From assembly GCA_003254925.1 (NCBI GenBank), contig QANZ01052775.1:1-64000 (forward strand): a stretch of DNA of 64,000 bases, written 5' to 3'. Of this stretch, positions 24,789-37,057 are shown one piece after another. This DNA comes from Chamaecrista fasciculata (taxonomy: Eukaryota; Streptophyta; Magnoliopsida; Fabales; Fabaceae). Numbering within the stretch: the stretch's first letter is position 1; each line of letters begins with the position of its first letter. The position numbers and the translations under genes were made by a program. The notes beneath the pieces were generated by a model. It worked only from the letters and a program-made list of their open reading frames with translations, had not been told where the DNA came from and ran no database searches.

Positions 24789-24799
24789 AATTTATTTAT

Positions 24800-24960
24800 G
24801 GCCAAAATACACCGACACCCCTTGAGTTTTAGGTCAGGTGCATATAACACCCTTGAGTTTTCAATTTGTACAAATAGAACCCCCTGAGTTTTCAATTAGG
24901 TGCAAATAGCACGCTTCTGTTAAACTTCTGTTTATTTAATTTGTTAAATGCCACATAAGT
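24800..24960. mobile_element. One arm of a fold-back MITE
   Basis: Starts GGCCAAAATACACCGACACC and has three units ending 'cttgagttttcaatt(t/a)'. The opposite arm is not present. From 24961 to 25489 the DNA is AT-rich without recognised features. Confidence 0.55.
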
Positions 24961-25489
24961 GAGACTAAAATAGTGATTTTATTAAAAAAAACTAAAATGA
25001 ATAGCACCCTACTCACTTTTTTCTTATACAACATAAAGTTAAATTGTATTATAAAAAAATTAAATAGCATTTGCAATCATTCAGATAATTTAAATATAAT
25101 AGTTAAAAAAATTATTTTATAAATATTTTTTGAAATTAATAAAATAAAATAAAGCACAGTTAATTTTATGTGAAAGTTAACCTTAGAATGAAAACTATTA
25201 TTGATCTTGGTGTTATCAACAAAATGTTTACTATTATACTACTTACGTATCATAAAAGTAGTTTTCCTCATAGATATAGATGTCATAAATTCTTCAATTA
25301 ATTTGACAATAGATTAAAATCTTTTCGATATAAATACTTAAATTTGAGTCAATTTAGTGTTTAAACAAATTTTTCATAAAGACTGAATAAAACTAGAAAT
25401 AATTCTAAATAAAACTATCTCATAATATTCATAATGATCAAACTCAAACCAGTGTAGCCTAATTGTATTTGTATATGCAAGTTTTTTTT

Positions 25490-26209
25490 TTGTTTTGTCC
25501 TATCATGAACATTCATGAGAGTAAGGATATTAGATATACATCTCAATCTCAAATCGGAGAATGGAGAGTCCACTAAGGGAAAAACACATTATAGACAATC
25601 CCCATCACCCAAAACCCACATAGAAAGATCTAGACAAGGGAAAAACTATCTACAACAACAAACAATCATCTTATTTTCCATAAGGAAGGTAAGTCACACC
25701 CAAGCAATACACGAGGGTATGAATAATAGGTCTTCTTATATCAGAGCAAACTAAAAAATCTTTCCTAAAAGAACAACAATAAAACATACTTGAAGATCTT
25801 GTAGAAATTCTTCAAATAAGATCTTCTTCCATATCATCCACTCTTATTGTTGTAGATTTGAGAAAGAAATCAACAAATTTTGACATCCTCTCTGAGGAAG
25901 CTTCATCATCGACTTCTCTTCAGTGTGTAGATTGCTATGAGGGTACAAATATGATGAAGAAAAATGTCCATCTTCAACTTCAAAAAACGAAAAACTCCTC
26001 TCATTACTTAAAGGACTTAACCCTCCCCCTAAAAGAGAAGACACTCTTCTACTAAGAGTAGAAAAAAAAAAACTAAAAAGGTAGTGTATATCATTATATA
26101 GTGGGCTTCACCATAAAGGCTACATATATAGTCTTAAGTTTATTGGGCTTTACTTAATACAGATAATTACTTATAATAACTAATTCTAATAAACATTATA
26201 CAACTCATC
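25490..26209 (-). mobile_element. LTR-like fossil, possibly Copia
   Basis: Read on the - strand it begins TGATGAGTTGTATAATG at 26209, typical of Copia LTRs, and has LTR-like composition with a TATATAATG motif. The left limit is unclear and no target duplication was found. Frames at 25515-25754 and 25858-26055 are not supported as genes. Confidence 0.35.
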
Positions 26210-26261
26210 AATCCCCCAGATTATTGAAATCACCGGCGATTTGACCTATAGGTTAAATTGG

Positions 26262-26640
26262 GGGATCAAAAAATAAAAACTCATATTAATTCAAGGACAA
26301 AAAAAATATTAATTTAGTATAAATTCATGGATCAAAAAGTATCAAATTAGTTCAAATTTAGAGACTAAGTTATCACAAAGGGTCAAATCATCGACAATTA
26401 AAATATTTCAGGAACTAAATCGTGCATTTCAATTATTCAAGGACTAAATTTATTGACTCAGTGTAACTTTAATGACCAAATAGTATGTTTTCTCTACATT
26501 TTTTTTTGTCTTTGATTTTTCTTACAAACATAAACTATTTAGTTCTCACAAATAACGTTTCAGGGACTAAATGATTTATACTTATAAATAAATCAAGGAC
26601 AAAAAATTTGTTTACGATATTTAAGGACTAAAACTATAAT
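26262..26640. repeat. AT-rich MITE with internal repeats (family A copy 3)
   Basis: Contains 'aatttagtataaattcatgg', 'atcaaaaagtatcaaattag' and a terminal 'ggactaaatttattgactcagtg'; same layout as 15516-15925. Confidence 0.6.
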
Positions 26641-26817
26641 TTCAGGACAAATTCAAGAAATAAAAAATAGATCTACTTTTAAAAAATAATAATAAAAGAA
26701 GAGGCTTTTGCAGCATTATTAACTTGCTGCCTTCTTTTCTTCCAATTCCCAACAACAAAAGCTTTATCATTTTCTATAGTGATTCTTGTGAAACTTAGAG
26801 TTGGGAATCAAAAATCC

Positions 26818-27360
26818 ATGGAAGAAGAAGAAGAAGTAATGGGATCAGAGGAAGAAACAAAGGCATCAAGCAAATCCACAAGAAAAAGGTCAGAAAGTGA
26901 ACTATGTGATGAACATCACAAGTATAATAATTATCAGAATATGCCAATGTTGTTTTCAGATGAAGTACCATATTATTGTTACTCTTTATTGGATGCTATG
27001 CCTATCCCTGAACCTGTATGGTCTACAACTGAACCTTCTATAATGGCTGAAGCATCATCATCATCATCATCATTATCATTACCACCACTATCAGTAGAAG
27101 CATCCATTGTTGAAGGCTCTTGTGTAGATTTAGAGTGGGGTAGTGAGAATCAAGCTTCTTCATCATATTCATGGTGGCTAGGGTTTCTTGAAAGTTTAGA
27201 TAATAATAACATCATGGAATGCCCATTTAAAAGGGAAGAGAAGAATGTTAATGTTAATGTGATGATGGAAGATGATTCTGTTTCTGGGGATCATGTTGAT
27301 CAAGCTTGTTGTTTCATGAATGATTGGTTTGATGATTCCAAGAATGGACAAGGATTTTGA
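26818..27360 (+). CDS. Uncharacterised acidic serine-rich protein, 180 aa, intronless
   Basis: The first ATG of the frame is at 26818, preceded by a leader without upstream ATG in this frame. The protein starts with an acidic run (MEEEEE), has a short basic patch (TRKRSE, residues 21-26) that could be a nuclear signal, a YY-rich hydrophobic patch (51-58), a serine/leucine run (80-92), an aromatic motif YSWWLGFLESLD (117-128) and an acidic, aromatic C-terminus (NDWFDD, 168-173). No signal peptide or membrane span. This composition is like plant transcription regulators' activation regions, but no DNA-binding domain is seen, so no function is assigned. Codon use and absence of stops favour a real gene. 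It is followed directly by a tandem duplication (27495 onward). Confidence 0.7.
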   Translation: MEEEEEVMGSEEETKASSKSTRKRSESELCDEHHKYNNYQNMPMLFSDEVPYYCYSLLDAMPIPEPVWSTTEPSIMAEASSSSSSLSLPPLSVEASIVEGSCVDLEWGSENQASSSYSWWLGFLESLDNNNIMECPFKREEKNVNVNVMMEDDSVSGDHVDQACCFMNDWFDDSKNGQGF

Positions 27361-27494
27361 AGACAGGATCATGAAACCATAGGAAAATTAGTCAAATTTG
27401 GTGGGGGTTCTTCAATTCCTTAATTTTCTTGTTTGGATACTTAATTAATGTAGCAACTTAATTATGACAAAAAACCCAAAAATCCCCCTTTGAT

Positions 27495-28640
27495 TTTTGT
27501 TCCTGTTCTTCTTCAATTAAATATGGTTTTGAACTTATTAGTTTTACCATTTCCTCTAATTTCCTTAAAATTATTTTAGTACTCAACAGTTTGATTTTAT
27601 ATGATTTTGTTTTGATTAAATTAACATTTTAGTTCCTATAAAATTATATGAGTGTTGTCATTTTTTACCCTTAGTTTTTGAAATGTTTCATTTAATCTAT
27701 AAAAGTTCATGAGTCTCTTACAAGTTAGTATGTTCCATCAAGCGCTTATCGTTGCCTAAAATTATAGGTATTAGTTAAGACGTAATTTTATTTCTTTATA
27801 TTAGAATAGATACGAAGGGTCATGATTTGACTATAACTTGGTCCTATATATACTTGAACTTCAATCTATCATAGGGCATTGCTATCACAACTACGTCAAT
27901 GTAATCCTTCTATGAATACTTCATTATTGTACAACTTAATCCCTGTTGAGACTAAATTGTAAGAGTTTATTATGTTGTAAGAGATTAACCACCTCTGACA
28001 GACCCAATAATCTTCGTTGGTAAAAAAATTAATTACTTTAATGAAAATGGATTTGTTTTTTTCAGATTCATGTATGTGGATTTTATTTTATTTTTTGATG
28101 ATGCCTGCTACCTTATTGGAACCAGAAACGAATAATGCTTAGTAGTCAGTAATCACTAACATAGAAGTATGGAATAAGGATGCTATTAACCTAGCTCTGA
28201 GTTGTAATAATTAATAAGTGCTGGTCTCCTGATCAGATAAATACATTTAAAATAATTTAATTAATTCGTTAGTGAATGAGGGTTTGTTTCTATAAATAAT
28301 TAATTCCTTGCATGAGTATCTTTTTGAGTTTTTCTAATCACTACACAAAATAGTTCATTCTTCTTCAATCAAATATGTTTTTGGACCAATCAGTTTAACC
28401 ATTTTCTCTAATTTCCTTAAACTTATTTTAGTACTCGACAGTTTGATTTTATATGATTATGTTTTTTTACTGGATTAACATTTTAGTTCTTATAGATTAC
28501 ATGAGCATTTTCATTTTTGGTCTTTTATTTTTTGAAATATTTAATTTTTTTGGCCGAATCCAACTATTTAATTTAATCAACAAAAATTAATTATTTATAT
28601 GATTGAATTGTGCTCTAACTAATAGTTATAACATTTGACT
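27495..28640. repeat. Diverged tandem duplication downstream of the 180-aa gene
   Basis: The segment 27495-27735 (ttcttcttcaattaaatatg, tttagtactcaacag) recurs at about 28355-28560. The next part, 28136-28354, recurs at 36046-36265, beyond the Gypsy element. The simplest reading is two units of about 860 bp, the second interrupted by the Gypsy insertion. No coding sequence. Confidence 0.65.
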
Positions 28641-29028
28641 TAAAGAGCAAGTTGATCGTCCAAGTACCTACAAGAACTTCACAGGGGGGCCCTGCGAAGA
28701 ATACTCCGACGCTCAAGTTAGTATATGAGAGATGTGAGAGCAAGAGAATTCTGAAAGGAGAGAAGTTGCTAACCTTAGTCTGCTGGGTTGAACTCTATTT
28801 ATAGAGCTGGGTGAGAGTGGTGGCCAGCGCGCGGGGCGCTCCACGTTATCAGACACGACCCCCACCAGCAAGAAAGGTGGAGACCGAGATTTGCAGGACA
28901 AGGCAATCGTGGGTGATTGCGTGCTGCGTTACTAGGAGGGCGCCAGACGACTGGAGAACGTGGGTATGACTAAGTCCGACGCATCTGAGGCAAGGCATAG
29001 AGTGGCCTCGCCTGTACAGGTCGTTCCC

Positions 29029-30813
29029 CTAGAGGAAGTAGTGGGCCGCACGGCGCATAACCTTACGGGCTTCGTTTTTGTTAGGCGGGAGAGTTCCGTT
29101 CTTGATGTAATCCATGATGGGCGTTCGCCAATCAGGAATTGTTTCGACAGCCAGGACCATTGGTCCTTCAATCGACGGGCGTTCCAGGATTGTGCGTATG
29201 ATGGAGGAGCGGCCGCGGGCGTCAGGCTTGGAGGCCAATTTGGCCAAAGCATCTGCCCTGGTGTTTTTCGAACGTAAGATGTGCGTGAATTGGGCGGTCT
29301 GGATGTGGTGACGGAGGATGTATCGTGCCTTCTCCACATACTGGAGTATAGTGGGTTCCTTGGCCTCGAAATCTCCCTTCATCTGTCCGACTACAAGTTG
29401 GGAGTCGCTGTAGACGTGAATATCCTGCGCACCCATGCCCACGGCGAGCTCGAGGGCAGCAATGAGTGCTTCGTACTCAGCCTGATTGTTGGTGGACGGG
29501 AAGCGTATATCGATGGCCTGTTCAATGGCGTAGCCGTCGGGTGACTCGACAATGATGCCTGCACCGCAAAGTTTGACGGACGAAGCGCCATCTATGTAAA
29601 GATTCCATGTGGTGGCGGCTGGATTGGCGGGCGTCATCTCCGCGACGAAGTCGGCGAGAGCTTGCCCCTTAATCGCACGCCGGGGCTCAAAGGTGAGGCC
29701 AAACTCGGAAAGCTCGATTGACCAATTGACCAGGCACCCGGCGATATCTGGTTGATGGATGATCTGTCTCATCGGGCGGTCGGTGCAGACCACGACTAGG
29801 TACTGTTGGTAGTACGACCGCAACTTCCTTGTGGATACCAGTAGGGCGTACACCAGCTTTTCCAGCAAGTGGTAGCGGGTTTCGGCCCCTGTGAGCACTT
29901 TGCTAGAGAAGTAGATGGGTCGTTGTTCGTCTTTGTCTTCAATGATCAAGACGGAGCTTACTGCCACATTAGTTGCGGCGAGGTACACGTAGATGGGCTT
30001 TCCCGGAGAAGGGGTTGTGAGAATTGGCGGGCGGCTGAGATAGGCCTTTAGCTCCTGGAAAGCCTTTTCACATTCGGCGGTCCAGATGAAGTTCTTTCCT
30101 CCTTTTAGGGTTTTGAAGAAGGGCAAGCAGTAGTCGCTCGACCTCGCGAGAAAGCGGTGGAGCGCAGCTATGCGTCCGTTGAGGCGTTGTACCTCTTTTA
30201 AGGTCCTTGGTGATGTCATGTCAAGGATGGCTTGGCACTGGTCCAGGTTGGCCTCTATCCCGTGCTGGGAAATCATGAAGCCCAAGAATTTGCCCCCGGC
30301 GACCCCGAAAGCACACTTGGCGGGGTTGAGGCGTAGCCTGTAATGGCGGAGAATCTGGAAGATTTCCTGTAGGTCGTTGAGGTGGTCGCCGCCAGCCTTT
30401 GTTTTGACGACCATGTCATCGACATAAACTTCAATATTTTTTCCTACGTTGTCCGTAAAGATACGGTCCATCATTCTTTGATATGTGGCGCCCGCGTTCT
30501 TCAAGCCGAACGGCATGACGTTGTAGCAGTAGATACCCTGTTCAGTGATGAAGACCGTCTTGTCGACGTCCTTAGGGTTCATCTTGATGTGGTTATAGCC
30601 TGAAAAGGCGTCAAGGAAGCTCAAAGTGGCGTACCCGCAGGTGTTGTCCACTAATTTGTCAATGTTGTGTAGTGGGTGAAGGTCCTTAGGGGTCGCCTTG
30701 TTCAAATCCGTGAAGTCTACGCACATTCGCCATTTGCCGTTGTGCTTAGGGACCAAAACAACGTTGGACAACCAAGTGGGATATTTGGTCTCCTGTATGA
30801 AGCCGGCAGCCAA
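29029..30813 (-). pseudogene. Gypsy reverse transcriptase-RNase H part
   Basis: Part of the fossil at 28648-35969. The YVDD polymerase box, the VMPFGLKNA motif and a downstream RNase H region (LYIDGASS, NQAEYEAL, YSDSQLVV) are clear, in Gypsy/Tat order. Frames in the opposite direction here are shadows. Confidence 0.85.
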
Positions 30814-31370
30814 TAGTTTGGTGACCCCTTCCTTTGCGGCGAGCTACCGCTATGTCCCCAGGACTCGCTTCTTTTGGAACACCCCGCGACGGTCATCCAC
30901 ATCGAGGGAATGCATGACCAGCTTGGGGTCTACGTCGGGCATGTCCGAGGCAGACCAGGCAAAGATGTCGTCGTTGGCGAGTAGGAAGTCTGATAGCCTG
31001 GCCTTCTGTTCTGCGGGCAGGTCCGCTGAAATGCTCACTGTTCGCTCCGGGTGCCCGGGAAAGTGAATTTGGACAAGCGCGTCCGAAGGTGTGGGGCGTG
31101 CGCCCTCTACCTAAAACGTAAGACGAGATACGTGTAAGTAAAAATGTCCAAAAGAGTTTGCAAAGGGAAATGATATTTCATTAAATAACTTGTCTGCCAT
31201 GGGTAGGTCGGAGCGTACATAGACATTGTAAAGCTGGGCCTTGAGCCTTTTAGGGAAGGGAAAAACGAATACAAAGGAACATAACAGACATGAAAAGGAA
31301 AGATTGCAACTAATCTTAAGGCCGGGCGGCTAGTCCACCCATTTAGAGTTAGCTACAGATCTAGGAGGCG

Positions 31371-32126
31371 TCAGCCACTAGCGTGGTCTACCTCATCGCG
31401 TAGGTCCGTTATTTCTGTGGTTGCGCTTGTGTTTGCATCCTCTCCGGCGGGCTCCGGGGGAGGAGAGTCCGGTTTTCCTTCCGCGAATGGGCCAGTCTGG
31501 TAGCCAGGGTCGATCGTGACCCGGGCCAAGCTCGTTGCGTAGCATCGGCGTCCTTCTAGCTGGTTGCCTCGGAGACTTGCCATCCCCCATCGAGTTGGAA
31601 ACTTCATCAGTAAATGAGCAGTGGAGATCACGGCTCGGAGGGCGTTCAAACTGGAGCGCCCGAGGATGGCGTTGTAAGCAGACGGGGTTGCAACGACAAT
31701 GAAGCTAGTGTAGACGGCAGATGTTCTGGGGGGCGTGCCGTCCCCCTCCAGCGTCAACTTGGTTTCTAGGACTCCTTCGGCGGGCGTCCTAATCCCTGCG
31801 AAACCGATCAGTGGTTCGTGGAAAGGCTTCAGGGTGCCCAGAAGGATGCTCAGGTGTTCGAATGCGTGGAAGTACAGGATATCTGAAGATGACCCCTGGT
31901 CCACCAAGATTCTCCGCACGTCAATCTCGCCAATGCGCGCCGTGATGACCATGGGCTCGTCATACTCGACGGGCATCAGTTCATCGGAGGTGAAAATGAT
32001 GGGCGCGTGGATGTCCTCGTGGGAGCGCTTGTTGGTGTAGTGCATGCACATGATCGAGCGCATGATGGTTTTGCGGTTGTGGGGCATCTCATGCCTGTGA
32101 ATTCCACCAGAGATGGTGTTGATCAC
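31371..32126 (-). pseudogene. Gypsy aspartic protease part
   Basis: Part of the same fossil. A VDQGSSSD active-site motif of the retropepsin type and a downstream ILGR motif lie between gag and RT, the normal Gypsy order. Confidence 0.75.
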
Positions 32127-32546
32127 ATTCCTAGCGGGTGCCTCACTCTGTTTGGTACTGCCGCTCCCGTCCTCGGCGATCTTTCTATTTTTGAGCTGAG
32201 GGGCGTCCCTGTCAGACTCTGGTCTCTTCTTCTGCTTATACTCGGCCAGGTGGCCGTCTCGGATGAGTTGTTCGATGGCATCTTTTATGGAGATGCACTC
32301 GTCAGTGGTATGGCCGTAGCCATTGTGGTATCTGCAATGCTTGCTAGTGTCTCTAGGGCGACCAGGCTTAACAGGGAGAGGCTTCCCTATAGGGAAGATG
32401 TCGAGTGTGCAACAGGCGCGCCATATTTCTGATCTGGAAACAGTGAGAATATGGTACGTTGGGAATTTGCCCGTGAAGGGCGGGCGTGATGATCCCTGGG
32501 ATGAATTTGAAGGGCGATCGTGCCTCTTCCATTTTCCGTTCTCGTT

Positions 32547-33548
32547 TTAACTCCGGCCGATCGGCTGACCGTTCTGACAATTGGGCGTGTCCTTCATTTT
32601 GTTGAAACGACTTTTGGAGGCGAACTGGTTGTCCTCCTTAACGATGAATTCGCTGACTTGCTTGAGCAATGATTCAAGCGTCTTTGGGTTGGCGAGTGTT
32701 AGCTCGTTGGAGACGTTACCAAGGCGGAGCCCCTGTTTAAAGGCGTGGATGGTCACGCTATCCTCCAAGTCCTCAACCTCGTGGCAGCGCTCGGAGAAAC
32801 GCTTGAGGAAGTCTCGAAGACTTCCGCTGGAACCCTGGATCAGGTCCACCATCACAGTCGACGACTTTTTGTAGATAATACTCGTAGCAAAACGTTTGAG
32901 GAAGGAGGCCTCTAACTCCTCAAAGGTGCTGATGGAGTAATCCGGGAGGCGGGCGTACCAATGAAGACCCTCATGGCCGAGAGTGGTTGGGAACAATTTG
33001 CATTTTTTCCCCTCGGTGATGGACGCCAGCTGGACAACGGCGTTGAGTGCCTTTATGTGCAAGTTTGGATCCGCGGCAGGCTCGTATGGTGTGATCTTTA
33101 CGGGAATTTTGAAGGCCTGTGGAATGATGTCGCGCTGAATGGATAGCGCAAAAGGACCCTTATTAGGGATGAAGGTGCCTGGCTCGTCCTCGAAGCCCGC
33201 AGCGGCTGAGACGTTCTGAGCAGAGCCCGTTGTAGTGTGGCGGCGGGCCGGATTGGATCCCTGGGGGGTCCCCGTGGGAGTGTTGTGAATGGAGAGACTC
33301 TGAAACTCGCGACGGAGGGCGTCCGTCTGATCTTTCATTATCCCTCGGAAAATGGACATGATGTCCTGAGCTTCGAATGTCAGTCTTGTGGCGCCAATCT
33401 GGGTCACATGTGGTGCAGTTCGAGAGGGTCCCTCTTTTCTGTGTTCCTCCTGTCCGTGGCCCTCCTGAGTTCCCAGGGCGTGCTCCTGGGAGTTAGAGGG
33501 GTCGTCCTCCAGAAGGTGATCATGGGGGGAGTCCTCGATGTTGGCCAT
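32547..33548 (-). pseudogene. Gypsy gag part
   Basis: Part of the same fossil. Shows a retrotransposon gag domain (LHWYARLP, SFEELEASFLKRF-like segment, SLRDFLKRFSERC). It follows the 5' LTR and primer-binding region. Confidence 0.8.
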
Positions 33549-33732
33549 AGCAAGATATGGTTCACCTAGTTCAACAAGGTAAACGTCGGTGAGTTAGCTT
33601 TGTCAAAAAGCAAGAAAGGTGAGCACAAGGGCTCTTGTATGTAAAAGATGGTGAGGAGCACGTGTTGGTGAACACACGGTGTGAGCTCCCCACGGACGGC
33701 GACAATGATAAACTAGAAAATGGTCACACTTA

Positions 33733-35412
33733 GGGCCTGTTTGGGAAACACCAAATCTTAATCTCATCTCATTCAATCATCATCTCATCTTAGGATTGGA
33801 TGAACAGTACTGGTTAGGTGTTTTTTGGAACCTCCATCTCATCTCATCTCATCCACATCATCATCTCATTCACAATATCATCTCATTTTCTCTTACAATT
33901 ACTAATCTATCCCTACTTATACACCTATAATTACCTATACTTTAATACAAATAAAAAAAAACTAGACAAAATAGTAATTTTAGTTACCCTCATTTATTAC
34001 ACTTATAATTTTCTCTCTCTATCTATCACTTCTCATCATTTTTTTTCTCTTTTCCACTCACACACTTTTTCTCTTTCTCTCTCTCTCACACACGCATACA
34101 CCTCTCACACACATACACCTCTCTCTCTCTCTCTCTCTCTCTTTCACACACCCCACACACACTCTTATTTATATATATATATAGAATTTATATTAATTTA
34201 ATTAAACAAAAAATTTACAATATTTTTTATTGAGGAATGATAGAAAATTAATGGAATGGGCATAAAATAAGACAATCTTAGATATTGTATTTTCTTCAGT
34301 TTTCGGTTATTCTGAGTTTGGATATGTTCTATATATGTGGACAATGGTTCTATCTATATTTTTTTATCAAATTAAAGGACTCCTAAATCTAATAACGGTA
34401 ATGTATTGAATGGAAAAAATACAAAATGACCCACGTGTATGTACAGGATGGAAAAATATAGGGTTAAAGGGTCAATTTAGTCCTAAATGTATGCCTTAAT
34501 ATTCATTTTGGTTCATTATATTTCAAAATATTCAAATTTCTCCTAAAGATTTGCAAAATGTTTCATTTTGGTCCCAACTATTTAATATGACTTGTTTAGA
34601 GCTACGTATCGTTCCTAAAGAATACTTTCTCTATTTGGTTGGGACCAAAATGAAACATTTTACCATTATTTATGACCAAAATGAATCATTTTGCCAACAT
34701 TTAGGACCAATATGAACATTTTGAAACATAATGGACCAAATGAATATTAGGGCATACATTTTGGATCAAAATGAACTATTGACCAAACATTTTTGTGTTG
34801 TTTTGTTATTTGCATTATGGTCCTCAAACTATTCTTTGTTATTTTTTTTCGTTGGATTTCACAAATAGATCCGATTATTGATGACTGGGATTTCGTGTAA
34901 GCCCCAAGTTATCATTTACACATGTTAGGGATTGATTAATAGGACCGGTACAAATTTATGGACCAAATTGTATTCTTAAAAATAATTCCAATATTATTTT
35001 CATTTTGGCCCATCATCTCATCTACTTGGATTGACCTCTAACCCTTCATCCAAAATTTTCTCATCCTCACGCTTTTCAATACAATATCACACTTTCCAAT
35101 ATCATCTCATCTCAATATTATTCCAATCAAAACACAACCAAACACCTATCATCTCATCTTATTATCTCCATCTCATCTCATTATTTCTTATCATTTCTAC
35201 CCCTATACAAATTACAAAAATCCATAAACTTATTTCTACCAACCAGAATCATTACATACCCTTTTATATAATTTCACACCCTATTTAACATCATTTTCTC
35301 TAAAATCACCCAAACACCAATACATCATCTCATCTCATCCAATTAAAAAATAATCTCATCCCATCCATTTGGTTGAACTTGGATTAAAATCCTATTGCTC
35401 CCAAATAGACCC
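33733..35412. mobile_element. PIF/Harbinger-like non-autonomous element nested in the Gypsy LTR
   Basis: TIRs GGGCCTGTTTGGGA and complement of CCCAAATAGACCC, flanked by TTA duplications (33730-33732, 35413-35415). Both arms are arrays of CATCTCATCT. The inner left part aligns with that of 16395-17757, and 35198-35281 is the shared core. A fold-back MITE (34462-34784) is inserted in the middle, and a (CT)n/CACACA tract lies at 34010-34160. No transposase. It is younger than the LTR it interrupts. Confidence 0.85.
34462..34784. mobile_element. Fold-back MITE inside the Harbinger-like element
   Basis: Left arm GGGTTAAAGGGTCAATTTAG and right arm ending 'atgaactattgacc' are complementary, with matched inner 'aatgtatgcc' / 'ggcatacatt'. 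Relatives at 6590-7052 and 24468-24788. This makes a three-level nest: MITE in Harbinger-like in Gypsy LTR. Confidence 0.7.
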
Positions 35413-36045
35413 TTACCTAGTTCAACAAGTGAGGGCTGCAAGAACAAGTTGATCGTCCAAGTACCTACAAGAACTTCACAGGGGGGCCCTGTGAAGAATA
35501 CACCGACGCTCAAGTTAGTATATGAGAGATGTGAGAGCAAGAGAATTCTGAAAGGAGAGAAGTTGCTAACCTTAGTCTGCTGGGTGAGAGTGGTGGCCAG
35601 CGCGCGGGGCGCTCCACGTTATCAGACACGATCCCCACCAGCGAGAAAGGTAGAGATCGAGATTTGCGGGACAAGGCAATCGTGGGTGATTGCGTGCTGC
35701 GTTATTGGGCGGGCGCCAGACGACTGGAGAACGTGGGTATGACTAAGTCCGTGGCCCACGATCTCCACCAGCGAGGATTGCAGAGCAAGGCAGTCGTGGG
35801 TGACTGCGTGTTAATCTAGAGGCGCACGCCATGACCCTGGACGGATCACGATCGCCCCTAAGTGTGCAGAGGGCACTCGATGAGCTCGAGCACGCCTTGC
35901 CAGGCTTGGAGGGGAGAAGAGGCCTGGTTCGAGGGCTGTTTAGGCGTACGCCCAAATAGTGATGTATCAACTTACAATTACAATAAAATAAAAATTATAA
36001 AAATTTAAATTTTTTAAAAAACTATAATAATTTTTTAAAAAAATN

Positions 36046-36265
36046 AAACGAATCATGCTTATTTTTCAGTAATCACTAACATAGAAGTATGGAACAAGGA
36101 TAATTCATAATATTAATCTAGCTGAGTTTTAATAATTAATAAAGTGCTTGTCCTGACTTAAATGAATTTAATATAATTTAGTTCGTTAGTGAATGAAGTG
36201 TTAGTTTTTATAAATAATAAATATCTTGCATGTATGTCCTTCACAAAATACTGAAATAGTTTCTT
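36046..36265. repeat. Second copy of 28136-28354
   Basis: The shared stretch 'cagtaatcactaacatagaa' and following text match 28136-28354 with many small differences. The copy begins immediately after a single N at 36045. Confidence 0.75.
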
Positions 36266-36477
36266 TTGGGGTCATTATATATTAATTAAAATATAACAAA
36301 TTTATTATTTTTGAGAATTAACTTGTGTACGTGTTAATTTTTTAAAAATAAATTAAATTATTCATTTTAAATTTATTAGTAAACGAACTTTCTAAGTCCT
36401 ATCAATTGAAACTTTCACTATAAATCACCATTTACTACAACTTGGTGTACTTATATCATAATTAACTAACTATTCTC

Positions 36478-36909
36478 TGATGGAAAAAATAAAATTAAAT
36501 CTAAAAGTGTGGAAAATGATGAAGTCACTAACTTGAAATCGTCGAAAGAAGATGGACATGGTAAAACTCTTACAACTCACATTCCGGAAGCTTTGCAAAA
36601 AAGTAATGAAATTCTCCATAAAGAGAAGTAGAGAGACTTGAGTAATGTATTTGATTATAATAAATCTACCTTACCCTCTTTACGAGGGAAGCCTCTATTT
36701 ATAGGCCAAAATAAGTCTATAAATAATTAATAGGCTCCTACCCAAAATACCATCAATGTTATAAAATAATATACTAAATATGTATTTTGAGCTTATTAAT
36801 TATTTATCTAACATGTATATAATCAAAATACTCTGTCTCCAAAATAACTCTACAAAAGTCTACAAGAACTTAGCTCAGACTCCCACTAATCCACACAAAA
36901 TTTCCAACA
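36478..36909 (-). mobile_element. Solo LTR fossil, Copia type, with 5-bp TSD
   Basis: On the - strand it begins TGTTGGAAATTTTG and ends with CA, with a TATAAATAGAGGC promoter motif near 36703-36691 and an R/U5-like remainder. Perfect TTCTC duplications flank it (36473-36477, 36910-36914). No internal region, so recombination to a solo LTR is the likely history. Spacer 36266-36472 shows nothing. Confidence 0.8.
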
Positions 36910-37057
36910 TTCTCATATTTATTTCTCTAGTTCTGACTTCCGAATGTTAAACTTTTGGATAAAAGGTAATCAAGAATTTTATCGCCCAAAGAGAATTAAT
37001 TGTATTGTATTAGACATGTAAAAAACAAGTTATTATTCTTATTGGTAGAAAAAAATA

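Larger units (their letters stand above)
28648..35969 (-). mobile_element. Gypsy LTR retrotransposon fossil (Tat-like lineage), broken
   Basis: A GC-rich block on the - strand, unlike its AT-rich surroundings. Parts in transcription order: 5' LTR 35969-33706 (TGATA...TATCA ends), a primer-binding region just inside it (TCGCCGTCCGTGGGGA type), gag 33548-32547, protease 32126-31371, reverse transcriptase and RNase H 30813-29029, and LTR remnant 28975-28648. The 5' LTR is invaded by a Harbinger-like element (33733-35412). The shared LTR stretch differs at about 10 sites in about 300 bp, suggesting one to a few million years. The element is incomplete, with several breaks. RT and RNase H motifs point to the Tat group. 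Confidence 0.85.

Noticed and set aside
26779-26817. Upstream extension of the 180-aa protein from a GTG
   Set aside because: Non-ATG start; the first ATG at 26818 fits plant initiation and the acidic N-terminus.
28932-33569. Many other open frames on both strands in the 29-33.6 kb block
   Set aside because: Shadows of the gag, protease and RT parts of the Gypsy fossil in GC-rich sequence.
33818-34201. 127-aa Ser/His/Thr-rich frame
   Set aside because: Encoded by CATCTCAT and CT/CA repeats in the arm of the Harbinger-like element.
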